Shown here: one piece after another, positions 45,401-54,821 of the stretch
Position numbering within the stretch: position 1 is the stretch's first letter
How the letters are laid out: every line of letters begins with the position of its first letter
Assembly: GCF_000808575.1 (NCBI RefSeq)
Contig: NZ_JWLW01000001.1
Coordinates: forward strand, 1-64,000
Origin: Alteromonas marina
GTDB taxonomy: Bacteria; Pseudomonadota; Gammaproteobacteria; Enterobacterales; Alteromonadaceae
Direction of reading: 5' to 3'
Length of the DNA: 64,000 bases
Program-made: the position numbers and the translations under genes
Notes under the pieces: model-generated
The model's database searches: none
What the model saw: only the letters and a program-made list of their open reading frames with translations
Told to the model about the DNA's origin: nothing

Positions 45401-45502
45401 ATGGCAGTCGTCATTGTATTTGGCCTGACCGTCGCCACCGTACTTACCCTACTCATATTGCCTGTGCTGCACTGTACGTTCCACGGTATAAAGTCAGAAT
45501 AA
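42455..45502 (+). CDS. RND-family inner-membrane efflux pump
   Basis: A 1015-residue RND transporter with 12 membrane helices and two large periplasmic loops. TM1 is followed by QLEFPEFTIRNALVITQYPGATPEQVEEEV. TM4 has LGMLVDNAIVVTEG, where the second Asp of the AcrB pair is Asn. TM10 keeps the Lys in GMVLKNGIVLMEE. Proton-driven export of drugs, detergents or similar compounds is expected; specificity is unknown. It forms an operon with the adaptor and has no visible local regulator. Confidence 0.92.
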   Translation: MVEYFFRQKVISWMVAIILGVGGIVTFLGLGQLEFPEFTIRNALVITQYPGATPEQVEEEVTLQLEKAIQRIPNVKRVSSVNMLGLSQITVELKSSVQAKDLEQYWDNLRRKVGDAQASLPPGTSTSIVNDDFGDVFGLLLTLKSEDYSLKQMEDFADLMQREIQLVEGVKKVSIAGTVSEQIIVSLDHDKMKALNVSAESIAGLLTAQNVVGNAGSIKVQGKRLSIQPTGEFDNLEALGQVVIGSPASGLIRLTDIATIKRKLNDTPSILYHSSGTPALSIGVSFASAVNVVDVGKRLDSKIAELEQRMPLGMSLNTVYNQPTVVDDSVTGFLINLAEAVAIVIFVLLLFMGWRSGVLMGLILVLTILGTFILMSVKGIELQKISLGALIIALGMLVDNAIVVTEGMLIGVRKGQTKLQAAKDVVSQNGLPLLGATVIAITAFAPIGLSPDATGEFVGSLFWVLCFSLFLSWITALTITPFFFDLLFKTEKERGNSDEDDDPYKGIIFTVYKRVLTAAINHRYVTIVLVLVALVGSMASGKFVKNAFFPDSSTPLFFVDLWLPEGSDILTTERFIRRLESNVLSMEDIANVTSVIGGGAQRLTLTYAPEDRYASYGQLIVETNTVESRDARMREIIELVREDFPNVQYKVKALQVGPSAKAAIEARIYGPEPDVLREISSDIEAIFQAEKTMDSVRLSWSNKVPFIEPVFLEEQARRIGVTRDAVHTAFLLNNEGETVGLYREGSDLIPIVMRNDPNQRYDIDNLASLNVWSQEQGKYISMADVVSNVDVSLDNPIIKRRNRVRMLAVYAEPMPLSGETAASVQAKVRPLVEELKLPDGYRIEWGGEYETSTDAQSALFASMPIGILGMFIITVLLFGKLRQALAIWGIIPLTTIGIIGGLVLVGAPFTFMALLGSLSLIGMVLKNGIVLMEEINVQAKGNSGAFEAVITASVSRVRPVSMAAITTILGMIPLFSDAFFASMAVVIVFGLTVATVLTLLILPVLHCTFHGIKSE

Positions 45503-45584
45503 AAAGTACGCGCAACAATTTTGATTAGTTGTGCGCTAGTTCGTGTAGGTAGCGCAAAAACGGTGCGGACCTAATATTGTTAAC

Positions 45585-45617
45585 AGCCAGCATGAGGAGA
45601 GTCTACTCATGCTGGCT
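45585..45617. other. Strong inverted repeat downstream of the RND pump
   Basis: AGCCAGCATGAG and CTCATGCTGGCT form a perfect 12-bp stem with a 9-nt loop, about 80 nt after the pump stop. No T-tract follows, so it is either an RNA 3-prime structure or a protein-binding palindrome. Confidence 0.6.
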
Positions 45618-45745
45618 ACATAACATCGCTTAACTGCAATCTAACCTTCCCAACAAAAACTACACCCACCAGTTTACTTTTAACTTAATTAGTTTATTAT
45701 GAGTAAACTACACTGTGCAGTATACTTTTTATTTAAGGTGAGAGC

Positions 45746-46813
45746 ATGCCCGTTTTTAATCGCACACGCTTTCTTGTTGGAGTTTTATTTATGACATCTT
45801 TCTGTGGTTCTTCAAACACCCTTGCTGGAAGCGCGTCGAAACCTGAAAAATTCACTAATACTTCTATTGAATATAAAACGACATGGCGAGACATATGGAA
45901 AGTCACCAAAGCGTATTTTCGTGACAATAGAGATGCTGCAACGCCAACGTTTGACATACCCGTGTCGGCACTTACACCACAAATGCTTGACGCAGTTGCA
46001 GAAGACAGCGTGATAAAGCTGGGCCACTCTACTACCCTATTGAAACTGGCCGAGCGTTATATATTGATCGATCCGGTCTTTAGTGAGCGTGCTTCCCCCG
46101 TCCAATGGATGGGACCCAAGCGTTTCCACCAAGCGCCAATTTCACTGGAAGACTTGCCTAAATTAGATGCCGTTATCATAAGTCACGACCATTACGACCA
46201 TTTAGATAAGGGCAGTATTGAAATACTAAAAAATAAGGTCGACGTGTTTATTACACCGCTAAAAGTAGGCAATCATTTACGTGACTGGGGTGTGGATGCA
46301 AATAAAGTTATTGAGCTAAATTGGTGGCAAAGTACAAAAGTGAGCGACATCGAAGTAGTAGCCACACCGTCTCAGCATTTCTCAGGGCGGGGTTTATTTG
46401 ATAGAGACGAAACCCTTTGGGCAAGTTGGGTTATCAAATCTGCAAATACCAACATCTTTTACAGCGGTGACTCGGGCTATTTTGACGGATTTAAAGCCAT
46501 TGGTGAAAAGTACGGTCCGTTTGATTTATCTATGATTGAAACCGGCGCGTACAACGAGCTATGGTCTGACATTCACATGCTGCCTGAAGAGAGCTTGCAA
46601 GCCCATATTGATATTCAAGCTAGTGTCATGATGCCCGTGCACAACAGTACCTTTGATTTAGCACTACATAATTGGAATGAGCCTTTAATAAAAATCACAG
46701 ACCTTGCTGGTGCTAAGGGTGTTCCCACCAGCATTCCTATCTTTGGCGAAGTTGTTCCAGTTAAGGGTGCAGGCGAAGCCCCAAATAAAACCTGGTGGTT
46801 AGATAACAGATAA
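45746..46813 (+). CDS. Exported metallo-beta-lactamase-fold hydrolase (NAPE-PLD/UlaG-like)
   Basis: A 355-residue protein with an N-terminal hydrophobic segment (FLVGVLFMTSFCGSSNTLAG, possible signal peptide, Cys at about 20) and a metallo-beta-lactamase fold: LGHSTTLLKL, LIDPVFSERASPVQW, the metal motif ISHDHYDHLD, FYSGDSGYFDGF and MPVHNSTFDLA. The arrangement is that of the NAPE-PLD-like/L-ascorbate-6-phosphate-lactonase-like group, whose bacterial members often act on phospholipids or unknown esters. Ribosome site AAGGTGAGAGC. Substrate not assignable. Confidence 0.83.
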   Translation: MPVFNRTRFLVGVLFMTSFCGSSNTLAGSASKPEKFTNTSIEYKTTWRDIWKVTKAYFRDNRDAATPTFDIPVSALTPQMLDAVAEDSVIKLGHSTTLLKLAERYILIDPVFSERASPVQWMGPKRFHQAPISLEDLPKLDAVIISHDHYDHLDKGSIEILKNKVDVFITPLKVGNHLRDWGVDANKVIELNWWQSTKVSDIEVVATPSQHFSGRGLFDRDETLWASWVIKSANTNIFYSGDSGYFDGFKAIGEKYGPFDLSMIETGAYNELWSDIHMLPEESLQAHIDIQASVMMPVHNSTFDLALHNWNEPLIKITDLAGAKGVPTSIPIFGEVVPVKGAGEAPNKTWWLDNR

Positions 46814-47073
46814 AGCGTAAAGGTAATATAAAGACTTCATTACCACTCGCTTAACTTTATGTTTTGCTATACATTTGTGATTATATTGTGTAAGTGGCAC
46901 TCACATATTCTGTAGGCTACATTTATAATACGTTGCGCTTCCGTCGAATAGCGGTGAGAAGAGGAACGCTACGAAGCTTAAATATCACTTAATTATTCAA
47001 ACGGTTACATGTTATTGCTAATAACCGTTTGAGCAAACCTAAATTTCTCAGTTAAAGGAGATAACTGCTAGTA

Positions 47074-49008
47074 ATGAAGCTATCGAGTCGAACGAATCTG
47101 GGCCTTGTCACCCTATTGTTTTTAGCATTTACTGCATTATCTGTCGCCGAATTACGTGAACTACAAGCGCATACCTCTAGGGCGGTAACGCTACAGGCAG
47201 AAAAGAGCGCTGAAATTCTTAACGACAGTTTTAATCAGGTAAGTTCCCCTCCCCTTCAAACAGAGCAATTAATACTTAATGCATTGCTAGAAAGTGCCGT
47301 TGCACAGCCTTACATATCAGCCGCTGCTTTAATCGACGCAGATGGCAACGAAATAGCACAACAGGAAAGGCCCTTTAAGAGTACCGTACCTTCATGGTTT
47401 TCTCTTATTGACCCGAGTGCTAACTATAGCAGGCGTGTGTCTTTAGGCCCTAGCGGAAGCAACCTTGTTTTAACGTCGAGTAAGCAAGAAACCGCCGCTA
47501 GATTTGAGTCTGCGCTAGTCAAAAATATCGCTGCTTTTGTCGTGCTAGCAGTACTTCTTTCTTTTTTCGTGACGATAATGAATCGAAAGGCTAAACGACC
47601 TATTTACGATACGGTAAAGAAACTCAATGAAATTGGTAGCCATAATTTCACGTCTCCTGAGATAACTGTATCCAGTAACGACCTTAGGCCGCTAACCGAA
47701 GCCGCTAACTCCCTAGCAAGCACGCTTTCGTCTAAATTTGATGAGCTTAAGCGACAGTCAGAACTCTTTAAAAAAGAAGCCAGTAAAGATCCTCTCACAA
47801 CGCTGGCGAATAGAGGCGCTTTCGAGCGCCACATGCGTGCTTTACTAAATGAAAACGCGCCTTCCCAAGAAAAAGAACTCATTATTGTGCGGCTGGCCCA
47901 ATTAGGCAGTATCAACACAAAATTAGGTATGGTGCCTGGTGATAATTACATAAAAGCGGTAGCAAACGTGCTGCTTGAGGAAGCCAAAAATAACAACAAC
48001 ATTCGTTTTGTGTTTCGATTATCGGGTGGAGATTTTGCGCTAATTTGCGAAGCCATGGAGCACGCTACCAGAGAAATGATGCTCGGTAACATTACTCAGC
48101 AGTGTGCGACTGTTTCGCCATTGCGAGATGGTACAAGAGCTATTTTTATAGGTATTACGCGGTTTGTTGGAACGATGTCCATGCAGCAAATTATGGAAAG
48201 TGTGGATAGCGCTCTCATCGCGGCAATGAAAACCCAGAACGGCTGGCAGTTGGCGTCTGACATATCAAAAGTGCACAGCAATTCTCAATGGCGTGAACGA
48301 TTGAACTATATTGTCTCTCAGCAGTACGCTGACATTATGATTCAGCCCGTGATGGACACAGAACAAAACGTTCCCGCTTATTACGAAACATCAGGTCGAT
48401 TTAAAGACAAAGACACGAATGATGTTATTCCAATGGCACAACTTATCCCGGCTTCTGAACGGCTTGACCTCATCCCGCAAGTAGACAAGTTGGTTACTCA
48501 CATCGTTCTAAAGAAGCTAGAAGTTACCTCACAACAAGTTGCGGTCAACCTTAGCATAGCGTCAATTGCCAATGCTGAATTTAGAGACTGGTTAGTTAAA
48601 GAAATCGCGAAACGTAGACAGTTAAGTAACAGAATACTTTTTGAGATAGAAGACGCAGCATTAATTCAACATAGAGAGGCAGCCGAATCGCTTTGTCGTC
48701 AATTAATTCACCTTGGTAGTCGCGTTACCATTGAACGTTTTGGTGATAATTTCGCGTCACTTTCCGGCCTTCGCGCAATACAACCACAGTTTGTAAAACT
48801 TTCTGGCCGGTTGACTCAGGGCATTCACACGAATGAAGACAACAAGCTGTTTGTTTCGAGCCTTGTCAGTATAGCGAAAGGTTTGAACATAAAAGTCATT
48901 GCGGAAATGGTAGAAAATGAAGCGGAATCTGTAGCGTTAATCAAGTTAGGCGTCGCTCATCAGCAAGGCTATTATTTCGCAAAGCCTGCGTTGTGGAACG
49001 TTTATTAA
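47074..49008 (+). CDS. LapD-like inner-membrane c-di-GMP receptor (degenerate GGDEF-EAL)
   Basis: A 644-residue protein with TM1 (about 8-25), a periplasmic module of about 125 residues containing PSWF (Trp108), TM2 (about 150-169), a HAMP-like linker, a degenerate GGDEF domain (SGGDF at 317-321) and a degenerate EAL domain in which the signature reads YETSGRF. This is the layout of LapD, which binds c-di-GMP and holds the periplasmic protease LapG away from adhesins. Neither enzymatic motif is intact, so it is probably a receptor. No lapG or LapA-like adhesin is in the window. Confidence 0.78.
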   Translation: MKLSSRTNLGLVTLLFLAFTALSVAELRELQAHTSRAVTLQAEKSAEILNDSFNQVSSPPLQTEQLILNALLESAVAQPYISAAALIDADGNEIAQQERPFKSTVPSWFSLIDPSANYSRRVSLGPSGSNLVLTSSKQETAARFESALVKNIAAFVVLAVLLSFFVTIMNRKAKRPIYDTVKKLNEIGSHNFTSPEITVSSNDLRPLTEAANSLASTLSSKFDELKRQSELFKKEASKDPLTTLANRGAFERHMRALLNENAPSQEKELIIVRLAQLGSINTKLGMVPGDNYIKAVANVLLEEAKNNNNIRFVFRLSGGDFALICEAMEHATREMMLGNITQQCATVSPLRDGTRAIFIGITRFVGTMSMQQIMESVDSALIAAMKTQNGWQLASDISKVHSNSQWRERLNYIVSQQYADIMIQPVMDTEQNVPAYYETSGRFKDKDTNDVIPMAQLIPASERLDLIPQVDKLVTHIVLKKLEVTSQQVAVNLSIASIANAEFRDWLVKEIAKRRQLSNRILFEIEDAALIQHREAAESLCRQLIHLGSRVTIERFGDNFASLSGLRAIQPQFVKLSGRLTQGIHTNEDNKLFVSSLVSIAKGLNIKVIAEMVENEAESVALIKLGVAHQQGYYFAKPALWNVY

Positions 49009-49108
49009 TAGGTCATGTGTTGGGTAATTGGCAAACGTTTATCACGCATTAATATTGTCAACCTAAGCTAAATGTCAGAGTACATAGTAAGTGACGTGAC
49101 TTTCATAC

Positions 49109-50836
49109 TTATTTGCTTTGTTCTACGTACAGGGTCTCTATAGCGTCTGCGCTTATTGGCCGCGAGAATAGATAGCCCTGTACAAACTCTACGTTTAGTG
49201 ATTTGCAATAGTCAGACTGACTCTCGGTTTCCACCCCTTCCACAACAATCTTCAAATTTAATTTATGGCCTACGTTAACAATGGCCTCCATTAATGCACT
49301 ATCAAAATCATTTTCTGGTGCGCCATCAAGAAAAGAACGGTCAATTTTTAAATGCGTAACCGGAAAATGTTTTAAATAGCTAAGCGAAGAGTAGCCTGTA
49401 CCGAAATCGTCAATGGAGATTTCTACTCCGAGATCTCGTTGTGCCTTCAGGCCGTCTAGAATAGTGCTGTCTGATTTAATGAGCACGTTTTCGGTAAGCT
49501 CTAATCCTATATCTTCCGGTGACAAGGCATATTCCGCTCGATACGCAGTCAGACTATCAAAATATGAGCTTTTCTCTAATTCTTTACCCGACACATTTAT
49601 ATCGATTCGAATTGCAATCCCCTTTTCCTTCCATGCCTGCGCCTGCTGACATGCTTTTTTTAATACCCAATCCCCTAAATCGCCGATAAGCTCACCGCGT
49701 TCAGCGATAGGTATAAAAACATCGGGCGTCACTGCTTTTGTTTTATCTTTAGGGCACCATCTTAGCAATGCTTCACAGGAAGCAAATTTGCCAGTTTTTA
49801 CATCGATCTGGGGTTGGAATAAAAGTTCGAATTCATCATTTCTCAGCGATTCACGCAAATTAGCTGCAATACGTCTTTGTTCGCGAAGTCGATGACTTAA
49901 CGTACTAGTGAAAAAGTGGTATCTATTGCGGCCTTCGGCTTTCGCCTGGTACATTGCAGCGTCAGCATGCTTTAAAAGGTCGTCAATAACATCACCGTCA
50001 CGAGGATACAGACTAATGCCAATGCTAGAGGTAATATGGACATTCTCAGTGCTAAGCGCGAAGCTCTCTTTAAAACAATTGGACAGGGTTTTCGCGATTT
50101 CCTCACACTTAATTTCGCAGGTTACATCGTTAGCCAAGTAAACAAACTCATCGCCGCCAAATCGCGCAAGTACTCCGTTAATGTTATCAATGCAGCCTGA
50201 CAAGCGCTTAGCAACCGATTTAAGTAGCTCATCTCCCCAAGTATGCCCCAAGGTATCATTAACCTCTTTAAACATGTCTAGGTCAATGAAGAACAGCCCA
50301 AAACCACTGTTGGATGACCTTGCGTCCTCAATAACAGAGGTTAAACACTGTTCTAACGCGCGTCTATTGGGTAAATTGGTAAGTAAATCAGTACTCGCCA
50401 TTCGCTCCAGTTCTTGGCGTATCTCGTGCTGTTCAGTTAAGTCAATATCAACACAATACATCTCTGGCGAATTAGTACCTTGCTTTAACATGACGTGAGA
50501 AGAAAAAACGTGAATGGGCTGACCACCCTTCTTCTTTAACACCAATTCATCTGAAGGGATAGGCTCGCCAAACTCAACCCAGCGCGTGTGAAGCATGATA
50601 ACCTCATCTCGCATGTAGTTTGGAATGATCAAGTCTTCAAGCTTTCGCCCCATTGCTTCAGATTCACTATAACCATAAATACTTTCGCTTGATTTATTCC
50701 AGTAAATGACATTTCTGTGCTTGTCGTACCCTTGCACAGATACTTTTGGTAAGGCACTAATAAGCGCTAGGAACCGCCTTTCGGCAGCACCATGTTGTGC
50801 AAACAACAGGGGCTCTTGATGTCTCTGTAGGCTCAT
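49109..50836 (-). CDS. PAS-GGDEF-EAL c-di-GMP turnover protein
   Basis: A 575-residue soluble protein: PAS (about 22-145, VSVQGYDKHRNVIYWNKSSE), GGDEF with intact motif in LARFGGDEF and no RxxD I-site, and EAL with intact CEALLRW, ELTENVL, DDFGTGYSSLSYL and VEGVETESQ. Both activities are possible; proteins of this layout are often net phosphodiesterases. It converges with the LapD-like receptor gene at 49008 and could set the c-di-GMP that receptor reads, an inference from position only. Confidence 0.88.
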   Translation of the reverse strand: MSLQRHQEPLLFAQHGAAERRFLALISALPKVSVQGYDKHRNVIYWNKSSESIYGYSESEAMGRKLEDLIIPNYMRDEVIMLHTRWVEFGEPIPSDELVLKKKGGQPIHVFSSHVMLKQGTNSPEMYCVDIDLTEQHEIRQELERMASTDLLTNLPNRRALEQCLTSVIEDARSSNSGFGLFFIDLDMFKEVNDTLGHTWGDELLKSVAKRLSGCIDNINGVLARFGGDEFVYLANDVTCEIKCEEIAKTLSNCFKESFALSTENVHITSSIGISLYPRDGDVIDDLLKHADAAMYQAKAEGRNRYHFFTSTLSHRLREQRRIAANLRESLRNDEFELLFQPQIDVKTGKFASCEALLRWCPKDKTKAVTPDVFIPIAERGELIGDLGDWVLKKACQQAQAWKEKGIAIRIDINVSGKELEKSSYFDSLTAYRAEYALSPEDIGLELTENVLIKSDSTILDGLKAQRDLGVEISIDDFGTGYSSLSYLKHFPVTHLKIDRSFLDGAPENDFDSALMEAIVNVGHKLNLKIVVEGVETESQSDYCKSLNVEFVQGYLFSRPISADAIETLYVEQSK

Positions 50837-51043
50837 GGTACTCCCGCAAATGCTGTTTTATTGACTAGCTATATTTAAAAACCACTAAGCACTTTTTTCA
50901 GTTTAGTTCAAAACTAGTAATTTAATGGTCTTATGAGACTTAATACTCGGTGCTGGTAGAAGATTTAGACAGACTACGCTCACCATACCGCGTAAATAAC
51001 GAAAATAGGATTCTACAAAAGGTGAAATTTGAATGAGTATAGA

Positions 51044-51120
<77 letters not shown>

Positions 51121-51173
51121 ATATAGAATTTTGTTGCACCTGATAGGTGGGCGAATGCCAAGCAACGGCGCGT

Positions 51174-51202
51174 ATAATACTTAGCACAGGCACTAGCTGC
51201 AA
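51174..51202 (-). promoter_or_regulatory. Promoter of tRNA-Val with GC-rich discriminator
   Basis: On the minus strand a -35 TTGCAG (51202-51197) and a -10 TATTAT (51179-51174) are separated by 17 nt and followed by the GC-rich stretch ACGCGCCG. This is the form expected of stringently controlled stable-RNA promoters. The tRNA starts about 50 nt downstream. Confidence 0.7.
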
Positions 51203-51278
51203 GTAAAACTTATCAAATGATGATTCAAGTGACTAATTTGACAGCAATTAGCCACTTTCTTCAACAATCTCGGTAAGC

Positions 51279-52355
51279 TTAAATCATTTTAAATGGAAGC
51301 GGCTTGATAGCGTCGACTAAAGATCCGTCGTTAACAGCACGCATAAAATACTCCCCCAACCTGTCGGTTTCTTTTAAAACCGTTTGCCAATATTTGATGC
51401 GTGTATCTGCATCGAGCACCTCGAAGTCTTTTCTGTCGGGGATTTTGCTATAAGGCAAGTTCGCCACAAACGATGCGGAAGGCACTAGCATTACAACGTT
51501 ATCGTAGCTTGACCGATGAGGCACCCTGCCCTTCAAGCCCTTATCGAACCAGCCTGGAATGGGCTTGTCGTAAAAATGCGGATATAACACTAAGCCATCG
51601 TCTGGCCCAAAAGACAAATCGAAGTGGTAGTCAATAATGCCGCCATCTCGATACATTCCGGCTGGCGCGCCTTCAATTTGCTGTACGCCCTCAATAACCA
51701 CAGGAATAGAACCCGACGCTAGCAGCGCGCTATGAATATTTCCGTGGGTTAACGTGTGGTACTGAGTAGGCAGTTGATACGGGTCTTTTATCTCAAATTC
51801 AGTATTCGGGGTAGAGAACACATAGCGTGTATATAAACGTGAAAGGTGTCGTCGGTTCACTGTATTAGCCGCTGCACTCATCGCCAAGCCCGAAAGTTGC
51901 CTAAACTTACTTTCAAAACGAGTAGCACCTAAACATTTAGCAACGATAAGGTGCGCTTTAAAGCGTGAATTAGATAGCACTTCTTGTTTACCTGCTTCAT
52001 TCACCATTTCTTTGAGCAAGTCTTCGGCTTTGGCCGTAATTTCTCTAGGCGTAGGCTTATCACTGCTATAGGTTGTTGTTGAATAAGAAGCGGCCAAACG
52101 ATTTATGGCAGCTAGGGGATCGTTTTGTACAGCGCAAATGGTACGAAATGCACCTGCTGAAGAGCCAATCACGTGAATTTGATGCTTAACATCGGCAAAC
52201 CATTCGGGAAACAGTACGCGGTCTAGGCCAGCTAAAGAAAACCATTTCGGGCCGCCAGATGCCCCCAGAAAATAGCTAAATAACTCAGGCGTAAACCCGT
52301 TTTTCATTATGGATTCACGTGCTTTTTTACCTGCGTATATTTCTAAGGGTGCCAC
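51279..52355 (-). CDS. Patatin-like phospholipase family protein
   Basis: A 358-residue patatin-fold protein. The oxyanion hole is in LGASGGPKWFSLAG, the nucleophile Ser in VIGSSAGAF (G-x-S-x-G, about 63-67) and the catalytic Asp in RDGGIIDYHF. The Ser-Asp dyad is therefore intact and lipid acyl hydrolase activity is likely. GTG start with GAGGAC 7 nt upstream. No secretion signal is seen. It is monocistronic; the physiological lipid is unknown. Confidence 0.85.
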   Translation of the reverse strand: MAPLEIYAGKKARESIMKNGFTPELFSYFLGASGGPKWFSLAGLDRVLFPEWFADVKHQIHVIGSSAGAFRTICAVQNDPLAAINRLAASYSTTTYSSDKPTPREITAKAEDLLKEMVNEAGKQEVLSNSRFKAHLIVAKCLGATRFESKFRQLSGLAMSAAANTVNRRHLSRLYTRYVFSTPNTEFEIKDPYQLPTQYHTLTHGNIHSALLASGSIPVVIEGVQQIEGAPAGMYRDGGIIDYHFDLSFGPDDGLVLYPHFYDKPIPGWFDKGLKGRVPHRSSYDNVVMLVPSASFVANLPYSKIPDRKDFEVLDADTRIKYWQTVLKETDRLGEYFMRAVNDGSLVDAIKPLPFKMI

Positions 52356-52560
52356 TCAATGTCCTCGCTGTGCGCCAAATAGAAGCGCTGTATAAAGCGC
52401 TTGATAAATATTTAAAGGGAAGCAACATGACTAATAAATCCAATAACTTCCCCATTTGATTAGTTCGAGGGAATTTAACAGTTAACCGCGCGAAAGTAAC
52501 CTTTATGGCAATGCCCTTACATCTGCTCAGACCAGACTTTTCAACGACTTCACCCGATTT

Positions 52561-52989
52561 TTAAGGCCTAAGTGCATCTATCACTTTTAAAAATATTCGA
52601 TACTCATCTTCAGTGATATTTTTCAAACGCTTATTTTGCCAAGCCACAATTTTTGGCAACAGAGCCCTATAGATTCGTTCTCCTTCCACTGACAATGAAA
52701 TTAATGTGGCCCGTTTATCTCGCTTGCTCACACGCTTAACGACAGCATCTCGCTTAACCAATCGCTCCAGCGCTCGCGAAACCTGCACTTTATCTAGTCG
52801 TGTTGCAATAGCAATTTCTTTTGCCGTTAGCAGTGATTTTGGCGTGCTTTCATTTCGGCCGCCTAATGTGGCTAAAATTCGCCACTCTGGTTTAGTAAGT
52901 TTATATTCTGCATATTCTTTTGAGAGCGATTCACTTAAATCGCTCGCAAGCATGGCTACCTTGTAAGCAAGCATATCTTCTAACTGCAT
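52561..52989 (-). CDS. MarR-family regulator, probable local regulator of homogentisate genes
   Basis: A 142-residue MarR protein with the winged helix LTKPEWRILATLGG...LLTAKEIAIATRLDKVQVSRALERLVKRDAVVKR and the wing DKRATLISLSVEGERI. It is divergent from hmgA across about 400 nt, which makes it the likely regulator of hmgA (and perhaps hpd), binding an aromatic acid. That role is positional inference only. Confidence 0.85.
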   Translation of the reverse strand: MQLEDMLAYKVAMLASDLSESLSKEYAEYKLTKPEWRILATLGGRNESTPKSLLTAKEIAIATRLDKVQVSRALERLVKRDAVVKRVSKRDKRATLISLSVEGERIYRALLPKIVAWQNKRLKNITEDEYRIFLKVIDALRP

Positions 52990-53386
52990 GTTTTAAGCCC
53001 TTATCACCGTATTACTCTTGCTATTTTTAATTCTGTGACCGCCCTAAAAGCAATTGTTGTTTTTTATTTATCTTAGGCGTTACTTATACCCACAGTGTCG
53101 CTACCATCGGTCGAGCGTTCAGACGCATTCAACATTAACCCACGTAACTTTCACAGCTAATATCGTGCATTAAAAACACGCAATACGTGTAACCTTGTAA
53201 TGGCCCTCACATAAAAAGTGTAAAGCTAGCGTACCAAATGAGTTTGAATTCGCTTATCCCTAACCCACGCCTGTGATTGATTTACATTTCATTTACCTCT
53301 AGCCTAATCCACATAGTTTCATTTGTAACTACTTTATTTAGCATTCATCTGTACAGCCACATCGATGGCCGCCTTTGGGAGGGTTT
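52990..53386. promoter_or_regulatory. Divergent marR / hmgA intergenic region
   Basis: These 397 bases contain no gene. A weak inverted repeat TAGTT-N8-AACTA at 53314-53331 lies about 55 nt before hmgA and is a candidate MarR site. The hmgA ribosome site GGGAGGG is at 53377-53383. Nothing else stands out. Confidence 0.4.
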
Positions 53387-54682
53387 ATGGATAATTTGTC
53401 GTATTTAACGGGTTTTAATAACGAGCACGAGACAGAGGCGTTGCCTGGTGCCCTTCCTAAAGGCCAGTTCAGCCCACAAAAAGTGAATTATAAGCTTTAC
53501 GCTGAACAGTTTAGCAGTACCGCATTTACTGCCCCACGAGCAGAAAACCGCCGCAGCTGGACCTATCGTTTACGTCCTTCTATTGCTATGGGCGACTTCG
53601 AAAAAATTGATAATGGCCTGGTAAGAACAGCACCTGAGTCTGATGTCCATTGCCCCCCGAATGTACTTAGGTGGGATCCTGTACCCTTACCAGAAAAAGA
53701 CGTTGATTTTGTAGACTCGCTTGTAACCATTGCCACTAATGGTGACGCTAAAGCCCAAGTAGGTATGGGCATTCACTGCTACAGTGCCAGTGCTAATATG
53801 CAAAATCGTGTTTTCTATTCATCAGACGGAGAAATGCTTATTGTCCCCCAGCTAGGCGACATGCTGATCACCACCGAGTTTGGTAGGCTCAACCTGTCTG
53901 TAGGTGAAATAGCCGTTATCCCTCGTGGCGTTCGTTTTGCTGTTAACCCTATTAATGGGCCAATTCGCGGATATATATGCGAAAACTACGGTCATCCTTT
54001 TGTGCTGCCAGAGCGCGGCCCGGTCGGCGCGAATGGCTATGCGAACCAGCGTGATTTTTGCTATCCCACAGCCTGGTTTGAAGATGATGAGACGCCTCAC
54101 ACTTTGGTAAACAAGTTCTGTGGAAATTTGTTCGAAGCAAAACTCGCTCACTCTCCGTTTGATGTGGTGGCTTGGGTAGGTAATTCTGCCCCTTATAAAT
54201 ATGATTTGTCCCGTTTCAACGTTATGAACACCGTAAGTTTTGACCACCCGGATCCGTCGATATTTACCGTGCTTACCTCACCATCTGAGCTGGAAGGTAC
54301 GGCGAACGTTGACTTCGTTATTTTCCCTCCAAGGTGGATGGTTGCTGAAAATACTTTTCGCCCTCCGTATTACCACAGAAATATTATGAGCGAGTTTATG
54401 GGGCTAATTGAGGGGATGTACGACGCCAAAGAACACGGTTTTGTGCCCGGCGGCATGAGCCTTCACAACTGTATGACTCCCCATGGCCCAGAAGCTGAAG
54501 TATTTGAAAAAGCCTCGAACGCCGAGCTTTCACCGCAGCGTTATGAAAACACGCTGGCGTTTATGTTTGAATCTCGCTATGCCATTGCGCCAACAGAGTT
54601 CGCTTTAAACAGTAATATTCGTCAACGAGATTATTTGGCGTGCTGGAAAGGCCTTAAAAAGTACTACGATGGTGAAAAATAG
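53387..54682 (+). CDS. hmgA: Homogentisate 1,2-dioxygenase
   Basis: A 431-residue non-heme-iron dioxygenase. Family blocks include YLTGFNNEHETEALPGALP, NSPQ-like FSPQKVNYKLYAEQ, FPPRWMVAENTFRPPYYHRN and LHNCMTPHGPEAE. It opens homogentisate to maleylacetoacetate in tyrosine/phenylalanine breakdown. The ATG at 53387 follows a strong GGGAGGG; a TTG 12 nt upstream is not needed. Its substrate is made by hpd, 290 nt downstream. Maleylacetoacetate isomerase and fumarylacetoacetase genes are not in the window. Confidence 0.95.
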   Translation: MDNLSYLTGFNNEHETEALPGALPKGQFSPQKVNYKLYAEQFSSTAFTAPRAENRRSWTYRLRPSIAMGDFEKIDNGLVRTAPESDVHCPPNVLRWDPVPLPEKDVDFVDSLVTIATNGDAKAQVGMGIHCYSASANMQNRVFYSSDGEMLIVPQLGDMLITTEFGRLNLSVGEIAVIPRGVRFAVNPINGPIRGYICENYGHPFVLPERGPVGANGYANQRDFCYPTAWFEDDETPHTLVNKFCGNLFEAKLAHSPFDVVAWVGNSAPYKYDLSRFNVMNTVSFDHPDPSIFTVLTSPSELEGTANVDFVIFPPRWMVAENTFRPPYYHRNIMSEFMGLIEGMYDAKEHGFVPGGMSLHNCMTPHGPEAEVFEKASNAELSPQRYENTLAFMFESRYAIAPTEFALNSNIRQRDYLACWKGLKKYYDGEK

Positions 54683-54795
54683 GCGCCCTGGGATTAGTAA
54701 CGTTACACGTACTGATACCTAAACGAGCAATTGTACTGATTTTTGAACACTACCGACAAGCATCACCTTTGCTTAATAGCATTTATTTTCAAACA

Positions 54796-54821
54796 GTTAG
54801 GGAAAGTTAGCTTTCCCTAAC
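54796..54821. terminator. Perfect hairpin between hmgA and hpd
   Basis: GTTAGGGAAAG/CTTTCCCTAAC is an 11-bp perfect stem with a TTAG loop, 114 nt after hmgA. No T-tract follows, so partial termination or mRNA end protection is likelier than full termination. Confidence 0.55.
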
